This document shows positions 25,447-34,143 of a DNA stretch of 64,000 nt, in pieces (within the stretch, counting starts at the first letter, position 1; each line of letters begins with the position of its first letter). This DNA is from Acinetobacter oleivorans DR1 (GTDB lineage Bacteria; Pseudomonadota; Gammaproteobacteria; Pseudomonadales; Moraxellaceae), in assembly GCF_000196795.1 (NCBI RefSeq), contig NC_014259.1, positions 1,302,001-1,366,000 on the forward strand, read 5' to 3'. The notes below the pieces were generated by a model. The model ran no database searches. It saw only the letters and a program-made list of their open reading frames with translations, and was not told the DNA's origin. Made by a program: the position numbers and the translations under genes.

Positions 25447-25941
25447 TTAATTTAATAATTGTTGTTTTAATTTAGCATTAAACGGTTCGCTACCAAACCA
25501 GATTTTAAAATATTGATTTGCATTCGGATTGTTCAAAGAGCCGAGTAACTTCTGGTTTAATTTTAATTCTAGTTTTTGATTTTCATGTTGATAGTAGAGA
25601 CTATAGAGATCTCCACTCTTAATTGGCCTATATAGTCCATTAATATGATTAAGCGGGGATTTCGCATCAAAGCCGCTAACATTTTTCTTCAAAAAGTGGG
25701 TGGCTGCGCGTTTAAATGCCCACTCGGGAATATCGCGGTTATAGCTAAACTCCATTTTGATGCTTTGGCTTTGCCAATTTTTTAGGCAATCTTCAGCAAA
25801 GTAACTGACATTTCCTACCTTCTTGCTCGTCACCATTAAAGGTGCTGAACTGCATTTTTTTAGTTCAGCCGCATTCGCTTGAGATACGATTAAGATTCCT
25901 AGAAATATTAAGATTCGACTTTTTTGAACGGTAATACCCAT
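25447..25941 (-). CDS. Exported chalcone-isomerase-like protein
   Basis: A 164-residue protein with a signal peptide (about residues 1-24, SQANA cleavage). The mature part fits the bacterial chalcone-isomerase-like family: MEFSYNRDIPEWAFKRAA, then a GLYRPIKSGDLYSLYYQ strand, and the tail FKIWFGSEPFNAKLKQQLL. Enzymatic activity is not established for the bacterial group; the fold binds fatty acids in plant FAP proteins. The start overlaps the end of the upstream lipoprotein gene by 34 bp but gives an intact signal peptide. Such genes recur beside COG2907/DUF1365/CFA clusters. Confidence 0.72.
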   Translation of the reverse strand: MGITVQKSRILIFLGILIVSQANAAELKKCSSAPLMVTSKKVGNVSYFAEDCLKNWQSQSIKMEFSYNRDIPEWAFKRAATHFLKKNVSGFDAKSPLNHINGLYRPIKSGDLYSLYYQHENQKLELKLNQKLLGSLNNPNANQYFKIWFGSEPFNAKLKQQLLN

Positions 25942-26480
25942 TTATATACTCCTCCAAATATTGGTAAAGAACGATAAAGGCCATTCGCCGGATCCCAATA
26001 ATCTTGCTGGAAAATAATTTTTTGCTGCTCATTAATCTTAATTTGACTAATTCCATAAGAAGCCATGGTTTTTGAGCGACCTAACATTTTAAAGTCATAG
26101 GTCATGTACCAATGAATGTAGGCTGTATCTTGGTGATGAGTTGCACTAATGAGTTTTACAGTGACATTACTCACTCGGGCATTCATACCTTCAAAATGCT
26201 TAATCAGATCTTTTTTCTGAGAGAACTGCGAGAGTGTATCGTTGATATAAAGTTGATCAGCGTAAAGATGACTCGCGTTATTCACAAAAGAAGGGGTGCC
26301 AAGCGTATTAAATGCAGCAACAAAACGATTGCCAATGTCTAGCGCTTGCTGGTCATTTAATTCTATTCCAGTAATTTTTTGTTCGGCTTTGCCGTAATCA
26401 CCTGAGTAGCTAGGCACACTTTTACACGCTGTTAAACCTACCAAGGTAAACAACCCTAGGGCTGTAGTTATAATTTTCAT
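25908..26480 (-). CDS. NTF2-like (SnoaL-type) lipoprotein
   Basis: A 190-residue protein with a lipoprotein signal peptide, lipobox LTAC (Cys19). The body has an NTF2-like layout: LDIGNRFVAAFNTLG helix, LYADQLYINDTLSQF, FEGMNARVSNVTVKL, then the IHWYMTYDF and IIFQQDYWDPANGLYRSLPIFGG strands. The PIFGGVYKWVLPFKK end is typical of the nuclear-transport-factor-2 proteins found next to fatty-acid-modification genes. It is predicted to be attached to the outer membrane facing the periplasm and is first in the operon with the chalcone-isomerase-like and response-regulator genes. Confidence 0.78.
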   Translation of the reverse strand: MKIITTALGLFTLVGLTACKSVPSYSGDYGKAEQKITGIELNDQQALDIGNRFVAAFNTLGTPSFVNNASHLYADQLYINDTLSQFSQKKDLIKHFEGMNARVSNVTVKLISATHHQDTAYIHWYMTYDFKMLGRSKTMASYGISQIKINEQQKIIFQQDYWDPANGLYRSLPIFGGVYKWVLPFKKVES

Positions 26481-26758
26481 GTCTATATCCGAGCCAACTT
26501 TATAAGATTAAATTAAAGAGCTGGTCGTGAATTTTGCGTGAATTCTTGTTTTATGATTTGGGTTTAATGGAGAGCATTTTCTGTTTTAGAATTTTCATCA
26601 ATTAGGTCTATTCAACTTAGACGTTTCTTTGGACGTCACACCGTTTAAAATTAATAAATAAGATAAGCTAGAAAAAATTTAATAAAGCAATTTTATTCTA
26701 GCTGTGCTTTACCCATAAGAGATATAGATAAGTTTTGCATAAATAGAAGGATTCAATA

Positions 26759-27511
26759 ATGAAAACAATCGGCTTATTAGGCGGAATGAGTTGGGAATCT
26801 ACAGCGCTTTATTATCAACAAATCAATAAAATGGTTCATCGTAAATTAGGAAAATTACACTCTCCTAAGGTCATTATTAATAGTGTCGATTTTGAAGAAA
26901 TAGCAGCCTTGCAAGCGAAGGGTTTATGGCAAGAAGCTGGCGCATATTTAGCTGAGCAAGCACAAAATTTAGAAAAAGCAGGGGCGGATTGTATTTTAGT
27001 CTGTACCAACACCATGCATAAAGTTGCTGCACAGATTGAAGATTTAATTTCGATTCCTTTCTTACACATCGCTGACGCAACTGCAAAAGAAATTTTGAGT
27101 CAAAACATTGGTAAAGTTGCATTGTTAGGGACAGCTTTTACAATGGAGCAAGATTTTTATAAAGCTCGATTGCAGGATTATGGAATTCATGTCGTTATTC
27201 CAAATGAAGCCGATAGAAAGATAGTTCATAGCATCATTTATGAAGAACTTTGTTTAGGTGTGATCAACCCAGATTCTCAGCAACAGTACATCGCTATTGT
27301 AGAGAGACTCATAGCTGAAGGCACCCAAGGCGTTATCTTGGGTTGTACTGAAATTTGTATGTTGATTGGTGAGCTTAAATTCTCAGTTCCTTTATTTGAT
27401 ACGACCACCATTCATGCAAAAGAGGCGGTCAGTTTTAGCTTAAATGAAAATAAAAACTCTAATAGCGCCAATCTACATAAGTCTGCTGCAATTGCTGGGA
27501 GTATTCTTTAG
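26759..27511 (+). CDS. Aspartate/glutamate racemase family protein
   Basis: A 250-residue PLP-independent amino-acid racemase, YgeA/RacD-like. The N-terminal IGLLGGMSWESTALYYQ is characteristic. Both catalytic cysteines are present: Cys82 in VCTNTMHK and Cys196 in GCTEIC. It interconverts L- and D-aspartate, glutamate or other amino acids in the cytoplasm. It is monocistronic, with its own upstream region (26481-26758, no gene seen). The last about 20 residues (NENKNSNSANLHKSAA) extend past the domain. A link to the aspartate decarboxylase locus 18 kb away is speculative. Confidence 0.9.
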   Translation: MKTIGLLGGMSWESTALYYQQINKMVHRKLGKLHSPKVIINSVDFEEIAALQAKGLWQEAGAYLAEQAQNLEKAGADCILVCTNTMHKVAAQIEDLISIPFLHIADATAKEILSQNIGKVALLGTAFTMEQDFYKARLQDYGIHVVIPNEADRKIVHSIIYEELCLGVINPDSQQQYIAIVERLIAEGTQGVILGCTEICMLIGELKFSVPLFDTTTIHAKEAVSFSLNENKNSNSANLHKSAAIAGSIL

Positions 27512-27647
27512 CAATATTTGGAATATCCTTTGTCATTAAACGTTAAGCTTGTGTCGTGAAATGTAAAGTGGCCCATATCCTAACTGTTGTAATTTTGGTT
27601 ATTGCTTTTATAGGCACTCAATAAAAAACCAAAATATGGAATAGGAC

Positions 27648-28634
27648 ATGACGTTGACGAAAGCTATACGTTTCTATGGAACAGGAACGCCAGAAGTAAT
27701 GCGCTATGAGGATGTAGAAGTAGGAGATCCAAAAGCTGGAGAAGTACGCCTACGTCATGTGGCAGTCGGTTTAAATTATGCCGATACATATTTTCGTAAT
27801 GGAACCTATCAAATTCCAATGCCTAATGGCATGGGCGTCGAAGCATCAGGTATCGTTGAAGCTTTAGGCGAAGGAGTCACTCAGCTTAAAGTAGGCGATC
27901 GAGTTACTTATACAGGTTTTTTAAATACGTTAGGTGCATATAGTACCCATCGTCTAATTCCAGCAAATGCTTTAATTAAATTACCCGAAGAAATTTCTTG
28001 TGAAACAGCGGCAGCCATGACCATGCGAGGGCTGACCGCTGCTTATCTGATGCGCCGCATTTATGACTTTAAAGCGGGCGATTCAATTTTATTACATGCA
28101 GCCGCAGGTGGTGTTGGGCTGATCGTTTCTCAATGGGCTAAATTACTTGGCTTGACTGTTATCGGTACCACATCTTCAGAAGAAAAAGCTGCCGTAGCGC
28201 GAGCTCATGGTTGTGATCATGTCATTAACTACAGCCATGAAAATGTTGCCGAACGCGTACGTGAGTTAACAGGCGGCGTTGGTGTAAATGTCGTTTTCGA
28301 TAGTGTCGGCCAAGCGACTTTTATGAGTTCATTAGACTCTCTCAAACGCCGTGGTTTGCTGGTCTGCGTAGGAACAGCATCTGGTCCAATCCCTGCTTTT
28401 GACCCAGTATTACTTGCCGTAAAAGGATCATTGTTTGTCACACGTCCAGCTTTGGCAGATTACATTGCAGATCCTGCCGAGAAGAAAGAGCTGGCAAATG
28501 AATTATTTGATCATGTTCGACATGGGCGAATCAAAATTGAAATTAATCAGCGCTATGAGCTAAAGGATGCTGTGCAGGCTCATCGTGATTTGGAAGCACG
28601 TAAAACAATAGGTTCATCAATCTTTGTAATTTGA
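27648..28634 (+). CDS. Quinone oxidoreductase (zinc-free MDR family)
   Basis: A 328-residue medium-chain reductase, QorA-like. It begins with the typical RFYGTGTPEVMRYEDVEV, has GVEASGIVEALGEGV, lacks the zinc-binding residues of alcohol dehydrogenases, and carries the NADPH motif AAAGGVG (151-157). It reduces quinones or alpha,beta-unsaturated carbonyls. The stop is 11 bp before the dioxygenase start, so it appears to be the first gene of the 27.6-34.1 kb catabolic run. Upstream 27512-27647 has no gene. Confidence 0.9.
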   Translation: MTLTKAIRFYGTGTPEVMRYEDVEVGDPKAGEVRLRHVAVGLNYADTYFRNGTYQIPMPNGMGVEASGIVEALGEGVTQLKVGDRVTYTGFLNTLGAYSTHRLIPANALIKLPEEISCETAAAMTMRGLTAAYLMRRIYDFKAGDSILLHAAAGGVGLIVSQWAKLLGLTVIGTTSSEEKAAVARAHGCDHVINYSHENVAERVRELTGGVGVNVVFDSVGQATFMSSLDSLKRRGLLVCVGTASGPIPAFDPVLLAVKGSLFVTRPALADYIADPAEKKELANELFDHVRHGRIKIEINQRYELKDAVQAHRDLEARKTIGSSIFVI

Positions 28635-28645
28635 AGGGATTTCTT

Positions 28646-29494
28646 ATGCAAATTGAACAGTTAACTTGCAATATTGGTGCAGAGCTCAGTGGCATCAAAC
28701 TTGCTGATGCGATTTATGATGATGGATTATTTGCTGAAATTCGCACACAACTACTTAAACATCGCGTGTTGTTTTTACGAGATCAGCACTTAACCCGTCA
28801 GGATCATGTTGCATTTGCAGAAAAATTTGGACAGTTAGAAGATCATCCTGCCGTAGGCAGCCATCCTGATCATCCGGGTTTGGTGCAGATTTATAAACAT
28901 CCGGAAAGTCCCGTCGATCGTTATGAAAATGCTTGGCACAGTGATGCAAGCTGGCGCAAGGTTCCACCGATGGGATGTGTGCTGCACTGTGTTGAATGCC
29001 CACCAGTGGGTGGCGATACCATGTGGACCAACATGGTGATGGCCTATGAGTCGTTACCCAACGATATTAAGGATAAGATTGCTGACTTACGCGCTTATCA
29101 CAGCATAGAAGCGAGTTTTGGCGCGGCTATGCCACTTGAAAAACGCTTGGACTTAAAAGCAAAGTTTCCTGATGCTGAGCACCCTGTGGTACGCACTCAT
29201 CCTGAAACAGGTGAGAAAATTTTATACGTCAATGCGTTTACGACCCACTTCAGTAACTATCACACCAAAGAGCGCGTCAGATTTGGACAAGATGCCAATC
29301 CGGGCGCAGCTGAACTACTACGTTACTTAATTTCTCAAGCCTATATTCCAGAGTTTCAAGTGCGTTGGCGTTGGAAGCCTAACAGCATTGCTATCTGGGA
29401 TAACCGCAGCACACAACATTACGCAGTCATGGATTATCCACCTTGCCACCGAAAAATGGAGCGGGCCGGCATTATTGGTGACGCAACCTATTAA
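28646..29494 (+). CDS. TauD/TfdA family 2-oxoglutarate-dependent dioxygenase
   Basis: A 282-residue Fe(II)/2-oxoglutarate dioxygenase. The facial triad is His98-x-Asp100 in WHSDASW and His258 in HYAVMDY, with the 2-oxoglutarate-binding Arg in CHRKMERAG (near 269-273). GAELSGIKLAD near the N-terminus is typical of TauD. Family members release sulfite from taurine or alkylsulfates, or cleave phenoxyacetates by hydroxylation. I chose the ATG at 28646, preceded by GAAGGGA; a TTG at 28631 is less likely. Its neighbours (BKACE, transporter, YeiH exporter) suggest degradation of an imported organic acid, possibly a sulfonate. Confidence 0.9.
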   Translation: MQIEQLTCNIGAELSGIKLADAIYDDGLFAEIRTQLLKHRVLFLRDQHLTRQDHVAFAEKFGQLEDHPAVGSHPDHPGLVQIYKHPESPVDRYENAWHSDASWRKVPPMGCVLHCVECPPVGGDTMWTNMVMAYESLPNDIKDKIADLRAYHSIEASFGAAMPLEKRLDLKAKFPDAEHPVVRTHPETGEKILYVNAFTTHFSNYHTKERVRFGQDANPGAAELLRYLISQAYIPEFQVRWRWKPNSIAIWDNRSTQHYAVMDYPPCHRKMERAGIIGDATY

Positions 29495-29553
29495 ATCTAT
29501 AGGTTAATAATTTTATCTAATTGAAAATTCTAAAAATATATGAGGAGATGCAC

Positions 29554-30606
29554 ATGCAATTCTTTGACGACTCATTGCACCCGGAAAATATGGAAAAAGT
29601 GGTAATCACGGTTGCGCCGTATGGCCCCGAATGGATGCCGGAAGACTTTCCCGAAGATATTCCCGTGACCATGGATGAGCAAATACAAAAAGCGGTTGAG
29701 TGCTATGAAGCGGGCGCGACGGTGCTGCATTTACATGTCCGCGAGCTTGATGGCAAAGGCTCTAAACGCTTGTCAAAATTTAATGAGCTTATTGCAGGGG
29801 TTCGTGAAGCTGTGCCTGACATGATTATTCAGGTAGGTGGTTCGATTTCATTTGCACCAGAGAGTGAAGGTGAAGCGGCTCTATGGCTAAGTGATGACAC
29901 CCGTCATATGTTGGCTGAACTCACACCAAAGCCCGATCAGGTTACGGTGGCAATTAACACCACACAAATGAATATTATGGAATTGCTCTATCCTGAATAT
30001 TTAGAAGGGACCTCACTGGCGCATCCAGCGACTCAGGCAGCATATGCAGAGATGACTGTGCCAGCAGGTCCTGCATGGGTTGCCGAACATATTAAGCGCT
30101 TATGCAAAAATAATATTCAACCGCACTTTCAGTTAACGGGTATGCATGGGCTTGAGACGCTAGAACGTATGGTGCGTAAAGGGTTGTACATGGGGCCGTT
30201 AAACTTAACTTGGATTGGAATCGGTGGCGGTTTTGATGGTCCAAACCCATTTAATTTCTTTAATTTTATTCATCGCGTACCCGATGGATGTACTTTGACA
30301 TCTGAGTCTCTACTCAAAAATGTGTTGCCTTTTAACACCATGTCGATGGCAATGGGTTTACATGCCCGTGTGGGTAACGAAGACACGATCATTGATCATC
30401 ACGGACGCCGTTTTTCATCTGTAGAGCAAATTAAGCAAACCGTTAGGATTGCCCATGAATTAGGCCGTGAAATTGCCTCAGGAAAAGAAGCCCGTGAAAT
30501 TTATCGTATTGGGGTGCAATACAACAGTATTGAAGAAACCCTAATCGCAAATGGTATGGCACCCAATCGTAAAGCAGGGCAAAAGGGCGTTCCGCAGCGT
30601 AACTAA
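29554..30606 (+). CDS. Beta-keto acid cleavage enzyme (BKACE, DUF849)
   Basis: A 350-residue BKACE protein, which condenses a beta-keto acid with acetyl-CoA to give a CoA ester plus acetoacetate. Seen: KVVITVAPYGPEW, the Zn-binding His pair in VLHLHVRELDGKG (59 and 61 from this start), IQVGGSISFAPESEGE and a GNEDTIIDHHGR active-site-like segment near the C-terminus. Start at 29554 is set by GAGGAG at 29542-29547. The family includes enzymes for 3-keto-5-aminohexanoate and dehydrocarnitine, and the substrate cannot be read from sequence. The active-site neighbourhood differs enough that a known substrate should not be assumed. Confidence 0.88.
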   Translation: MQFFDDSLHPENMEKVVITVAPYGPEWMPEDFPEDIPVTMDEQIQKAVECYEAGATVLHLHVRELDGKGSKRLSKFNELIAGVREAVPDMIIQVGGSISFAPESEGEAALWLSDDTRHMLAELTPKPDQVTVAINTTQMNIMELLYPEYLEGTSLAHPATQAAYAEMTVPAGPAWVAEHIKRLCKNNIQPHFQLTGMHGLETLERMVRKGLYMGPLNLTWIGIGGGFDGPNPFNFFNFIHRVPDGCTLTSESLLKNVLPFNTMSMAMGLHARVGNEDTIIDHHGRRFSSVEQIKQTVRIAHELGREIASGKEAREIYRIGVQYNSIEETLIANGMAPNRKAGQKGVPQRN

Positions 30607-30614
30607 TGTGACAA

Positions 30615-30687
30615 GGTCTAACGGAATGTAGACCTCAAATGTAGTGCAGCTTATTCGCTTTGTTTTTAAAAGTGCGTTGCTGCACTA
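30615..30687 (+). other. Two stem-loops between BKACE and MFS genes
   Basis: GGTCTA/TAGACC (30615-30620/30629-30634) and TAGTGCAGC/GCTGCACTA (30642-30650/30679-30687) fill most of the 116-bp gap. Neither ends in a T-run, so mRNA processing or differential stability is more likely than termination. Confidence 0.4.
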
Positions 30688-30722
30688 GCTAAATAGAAAT
30701 TATAAAAATACAAGGAGGTCGT

Positions 30723-32072
30723 ATGAATGCACATCAGTATTCAGATCAGATGAGCGATGTTGATACGTCAATCAGTATACCTCGTCGTTATGCATGGCTT
30801 GTTTTTGCTTTGACATTTGGTTTGCTCATTTCAGATTACATGTCTCGACAAGTCTTAAACGCAGTCTTTCCTTTACTTAAAAATGAGTGGTTACTCAGCG
30901 ATAGTCAGTTAGGTTTGCTCAGTGGCATTGTCGCGTTAATGGTGGGTTTATTGACTCTGCCTTTGTCTTTAATGGCAGACCGTTTTGGGCGAGTGAAAAG
31001 CTTGGCCATTATGGCGGCTTTATGGAGTTTGGCGACTTTAGGATGTGCACTGGCTGAAAATTATGAGCAAATGTTTATTGCTCGCTTTATGGTTGGTGTG
31101 GGTGAAGCTGCTTATGGCAGTGTGGGTATCGCGGTAGTGGTGGCTGTTTTTCCAAGGGAAATGCGTGCAACACTTGCTAGTGCTTTTATGGCGGGCGGTG
31201 TATTTGGCTCGTTTTTGGGTGTGGCTTTAGGTGGTGTACTTGCACAGCACTTCGGGTGGCGTTGGGCTTTTGGAGGCATTGCTTTATTTGGTCTCATTTT
31301 GGCCTTTCTATATCCAATTTTAGTGAAAGAAAACAGAATAAACGCAGTACCTCAAAATAAAATTCGTAGTAAAACCCAGCACATAAAAAGCCCTTTAAAA
31401 ACTTTATATTCAAGTCGTTCAGTCATTGCCACTTACATTGGTAGTGGTCTGCAATTATTTGTTGGTGGCACAGTAATTGTCTGGATGCCGAGTTATCTCA
31501 ATCGCTATTACGGCATGAGTACCGATAAGGCAGGTGTGATGGCAGCGGTCATTTTGCTATGTAGTGCAGTAGGCACAATTCTATGCGGCATGTTGTGTGA
31601 TTATTTGGGCCGTAATTGTCCAGATCGTAAGGTCAGTTTAGCGATTACATACTGCTTGCTCGGTTGTGTTCTTTTATTCATTGCTTTTGCTATGCCTGCG
31701 GGACGTAACCAGTTACTTCTCATCTGCCTCGGAATGTTTATTGCCCTAGGAACCAATGGGCCATCTAGTGCCATGGTGGCCAATCTCACACATAACTCAG
31801 TTCATGGCTCTGCATTTGCAACACTCACTTTAGCTAACAATTTTCTTGGTTTAGCGCTTGGTCCTTTGGTGGTCGGCAGAATATCTGATGTGATTGGTTT
31901 ACATAGCGCATTTCAACTTATGCCATTGGTCAGTATTGCAGCCGCAGCCGTATTTTTTTATGCCAAACGCCATTATCACAAAGATATTGCACGCTTTGAG
32001 CAGCAAGGAATAACTGAGCTTAAAAATCATTCAGGTAACCAAATACAAAAATGCGGGATGAATAACAAATGA
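30723..32072 (+). CDS. MFS transporter
   Basis: A 449-residue major facilitator with 12 predicted helices. The MFS motif A-like loop is LMADRFGRVKSL between helices 2 and 3. The segment DYMSRQVLNAVFPLLKNEWLLSDSQLG resembles Spinster-type and organic-acid permeases. A good ribosome-binding site AAGGAGG precedes the ATG. It overlaps the DsbA-like gene by 4 bp. It probably imports the substrate of the surrounding catabolic genes. Confidence 0.88.
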   Translation: MNAHQYSDQMSDVDTSISIPRRYAWLVFALTFGLLISDYMSRQVLNAVFPLLKNEWLLSDSQLGLLSGIVALMVGLLTLPLSLMADRFGRVKSLAIMAALWSLATLGCALAENYEQMFIARFMVGVGEAAYGSVGIAVVVAVFPREMRATLASAFMAGGVFGSFLGVALGGVLAQHFGWRWAFGGIALFGLILAFLYPILVKENRINAVPQNKIRSKTQHIKSPLKTLYSSRSVIATYIGSGLQLFVGGTVIVWMPSYLNRYYGMSTDKAGVMAAVILLCSAVGTILCGMLCDYLGRNCPDRKVSLAITYCLLGCVLLFIAFAMPAGRNQLLLICLGMFIALGTNGPSSAMVANLTHNSVHGSAFATLTLANNFLGLALGPLVVGRISDVIGLHSAFQLMPLVSIAAAAVFFYAKRHYHKDIARFEQQGITELKNHSGNQIQKCGMNNK

Positions 32073-32725
32073 TGATTCGGCAATTACACATTGATGTATT
32101 TTTTGACTTTATTTGTCCTTGGTGTTTGATCGGAAAACGTCAGTTACTGATCGCTATAAATAGATTTTATCAGCTTCACCCCAGAGTCAAAGTTGTTGTG
32201 CATTGGCGAGGTGTTCAGCTCATACCTGATTTAGCTGTTGAAGGTGTACCGTTTCAAACGTTTTATTTGAAACGGTTAGGTAGCTTGACAGCAGTTCGTA
32301 TGAGACAAGAACAAGTCAATAAAGCTGCAAATAAAGTTGGGCTCAAGATCGATTTTGAGCAAATTAAACGCATGCCAAATACGGCCAAAGCTCATCGCTT
32401 ATTTGATAAAGCTTTAAAGATAGGAACTCCTGAGCAGTGTAATGCATTGTTAGAACAACTCTTTGCTGCATATTTTTATGATGGGTTAGACATCGGAAAT
32501 ACCACTACTTTATACAAAATCGCGAAACGTTGTGGCTTCTCACCTGAGCTTATCAAAGATTTACTTATTCAAGATCATCAAGATTTTATCTCTGCAAGTA
32601 CAGGAGGTAATGGCGTGCCTTACTTTATTTTTGATCGGGCTTCTGCCTTGGTGGGTGCGCAATCAGCAGATGTACTTTATCAAGCGATGCAAGAGGCAAT
32701 GCTGGCACAAGGAGAGTTGATATGA
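32069..32725 (+). CDS. DsbA/FrnE-like thioredoxin-fold protein
   Basis: A 218-residue cytoplasmic member of the DsbA/HCCA-isomerase superfamily. It has a CPWC motif (Cys16-Cys19) in FFDFICPWCLIGKRQL, no signal peptide, an inserted helical domain and the C-terminal GVPYFIFDRASALVGAQS with the cis-Pro loop. FrnE-like proteins are oxidoreductases; related glutathione-dependent isomerases act in aromatic or polyketide pathways. It overlaps both neighbours by 4 bp, so it is translationally coupled in the operon. Confidence 0.88.
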   Translation: MMIRQLHIDVFFDFICPWCLIGKRQLLIAINRFYQLHPRVKVVVHWRGVQLIPDLAVEGVPFQTFYLKRLGSLTAVRMRQEQVNKAANKVGLKIDFEQIKRMPNTAKAHRLFDKALKIGTPEQCNALLEQLFAAYFYDGLDIGNTTTLYKIAKRCGFSPELIKDLLIQDHQDFISASTGGNGVPYFIFDRASALVGAQSADVLYQAMQEAMLAQGELI

Positions 32726-33048
32726 CCAACCGATTTGAAGTGCCTTTTGAGAAAATACCGAATTCAGGGGAGCGGGCTTTTTTAAAAATTGGAGATAAAA
32801 CTCTCGCATTATTTAACGTTGCGACTCAATTTTATGCAATCGATGACAGTTGTCCTCATCAGGGGGCATCGCTATTTAGTGGACGTCTAGAAGGACGAGT
32901 GATTCAGTGTTGTGCCCATGGTCTACGCTTTGATTTAACAAATGGCTGTTTAGTTAATTCTTCTCAGCTCAAAGTTGCAACCTATCCCGTAGAAGTAATC
33001 GAGGACAAGGTATTTATTGTGATGGGCTGTGGGGAAAATCATGAGTAG
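32722..33048 (+). CDS. Rieske [2Fe-2S] ferredoxin-like protein
   Basis: A 108-residue protein consisting of one Rieske domain. Cluster ligands are Cys44-Pro-His46 in DDSCPHQGASL and Cys63-x-x-His66 in QCCAHGLRFDL, the NirD/dioxygenase-ferredoxin type. It has no membrane anchor. It could deliver electrons to an oxygenase, but the dioxygenase encoded here (2-oxoglutarate type) does not need a ferredoxin, so its partner is unclear; no Rieske oxygenase alpha subunit is present. It overlaps the DsbA-like gene by 4 bp and the exporter gene by 8 bp. Confidence 0.9.
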   Translation: MTNRFEVPFEKIPNSGERAFLKIGDKTLALFNVATQFYAIDDSCPHQGASLFSGRLEGRVIQCCAHGLRFDLTNGCLVNSSQLKVATYPVEVIEDKVFIVMGCGENHE

Positions 33049-34051
33049 TTTAGTTTTGAAAAATTTTTCCCAGCGTACAAGAGAATTAGCACCAGGCTTT
33101 GTGGTCAGTTCGGTCGTTGCTGCGGCTGCCTGTTTTTTATCAGAGCACTATGGTGCGCCAGTCATGCTATTTGCACTATTACTCGGCATGAGCGTGAATT
33201 TTTTAGCTGCTGAAAGTAAATGTAAGGTAGGTATCGAGTTTACCGCACGTAGTGTGCTTCGGATGGGCATCGCGTTACTCGGCATGCGTATCACTTTGGG
33301 GCAAATTACCGCACTAGGTTGGCAGCCTGTTGCGTTAGTTGTCACTTTGGTTATTGTCACAATCGCCGTTTCTGTTATTGCCGCTAAAATCTTAGGTTTC
33401 CAAAAACTATTTGGCATGCTCACTGGTGGATCAACGGCAATCTGTGGTGCTTCAGCCGCATTGGCACTATCGGCTGCTTTTCCAAATCATCCGCAAAAAG
33501 AAAAAGCGACTTTATTTACCGTGATTGGCGTGTCGGCACTTTCAACATTTGCAATGATTGTCTACCCGATGATTGCGAAGTGGCTAGAGTTATCTCCACA
33601 AGCAGCTGGTGTGTTTCTAGGTGCTACGATTCACGATGTGGCGCAAGTGGTCGGCGCTGGTTATAGCATGTCTACTCAAACGGGTGATACGGCGACTGTA
33701 GTTAAACTGATGCGTGTGGCAATGCTGCTTCCAGTAATTGTTTGTGCGGCTATGATTACCCGTATGCAAGGTGCAGATTCAACGGGAGAACGACCGCCAT
33801 TACTACCTTGGTTTGCCGTTGGCTTTCTACTACTCGCTTGTATTAACAGTACAGGATGGGTGCCAACAATGGTTCAAAATGGAATTAATGATTTATCACG
33901 CTGGTTTTTAGTCATTGCAATTAGTGCTTTAGGAATGAAAACTCAGTTAAAAGAATTAGCATCTGTCGGCATTAAACCGATTCTTTTAATGATCGGCGAA
34001 AGCATCTTTTTAGTGGTATTGGTTCTTGGGCTTATGCGCTTGTGGTTTTAA
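33041..34051 (+). CDS. YeiH/UPF0324 family putative sulfate exporter
   Basis: A 336-residue membrane protein with about ten helices. The family motifs GGSTAICGASAALALSAAFPNH and GATIHDVAQVVGAGYS are intact. YeiH-like proteins are predicted to export sulfate or sulfite-type anions and are often found beside organosulfonate degradation genes. The start at 33041 follows GGGGA at 33031-33035; a GTG 12 bp earlier is unlikely. It is the last gene of the 27.6-34.1 kb operon, whose TauD-like enzyme could generate sulfite for export. Confidence 0.9.
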   Translation: MSSLVLKNFSQRTRELAPGFVVSSVVAAAACFLSEHYGAPVMLFALLLGMSVNFLAAESKCKVGIEFTARSVLRMGIALLGMRITLGQITALGWQPVALVVTLVIVTIAVSVIAAKILGFQKLFGMLTGGSTAICGASAALALSAAFPNHPQKEKATLFTVIGVSALSTFAMIVYPMIAKWLELSPQAAGVFLGATIHDVAQVVGAGYSMSTQTGDTATVVKLMRVAMLLPVIVCAAMITRMQGADSTGERPPLLPWFAVGFLLLACINSTGWVPTMVQNGINDLSRWFLVIAISALGMKTQLKELASVGIKPILLMIGESIFLVVLVLGLMRLWF

Positions 34052-34070
34052 TTTTAAAAATTAGATTTTA

Positions 34071-34138
34071 AAGGAAGTTATGGAATAGTTCTCCAGCTTC
34101 CTTATATTTTAAATGACTTTATTTAGCTTTAAATAAAG
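34071..34138. terminator. Two hairpins between yeiH-like and araC-like genes
   Basis: AAGGAAG/CTTCCTT (34071-34077/34097-34103), followed by ATATTTT on +, and CTTTATTTA/TAAATAAAG (34117-34125/34130-34138). They lie between convergent genes and probably end transcription from both sides. Confidence 0.6.
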
Positions 34139-34143
34139 AGGAA

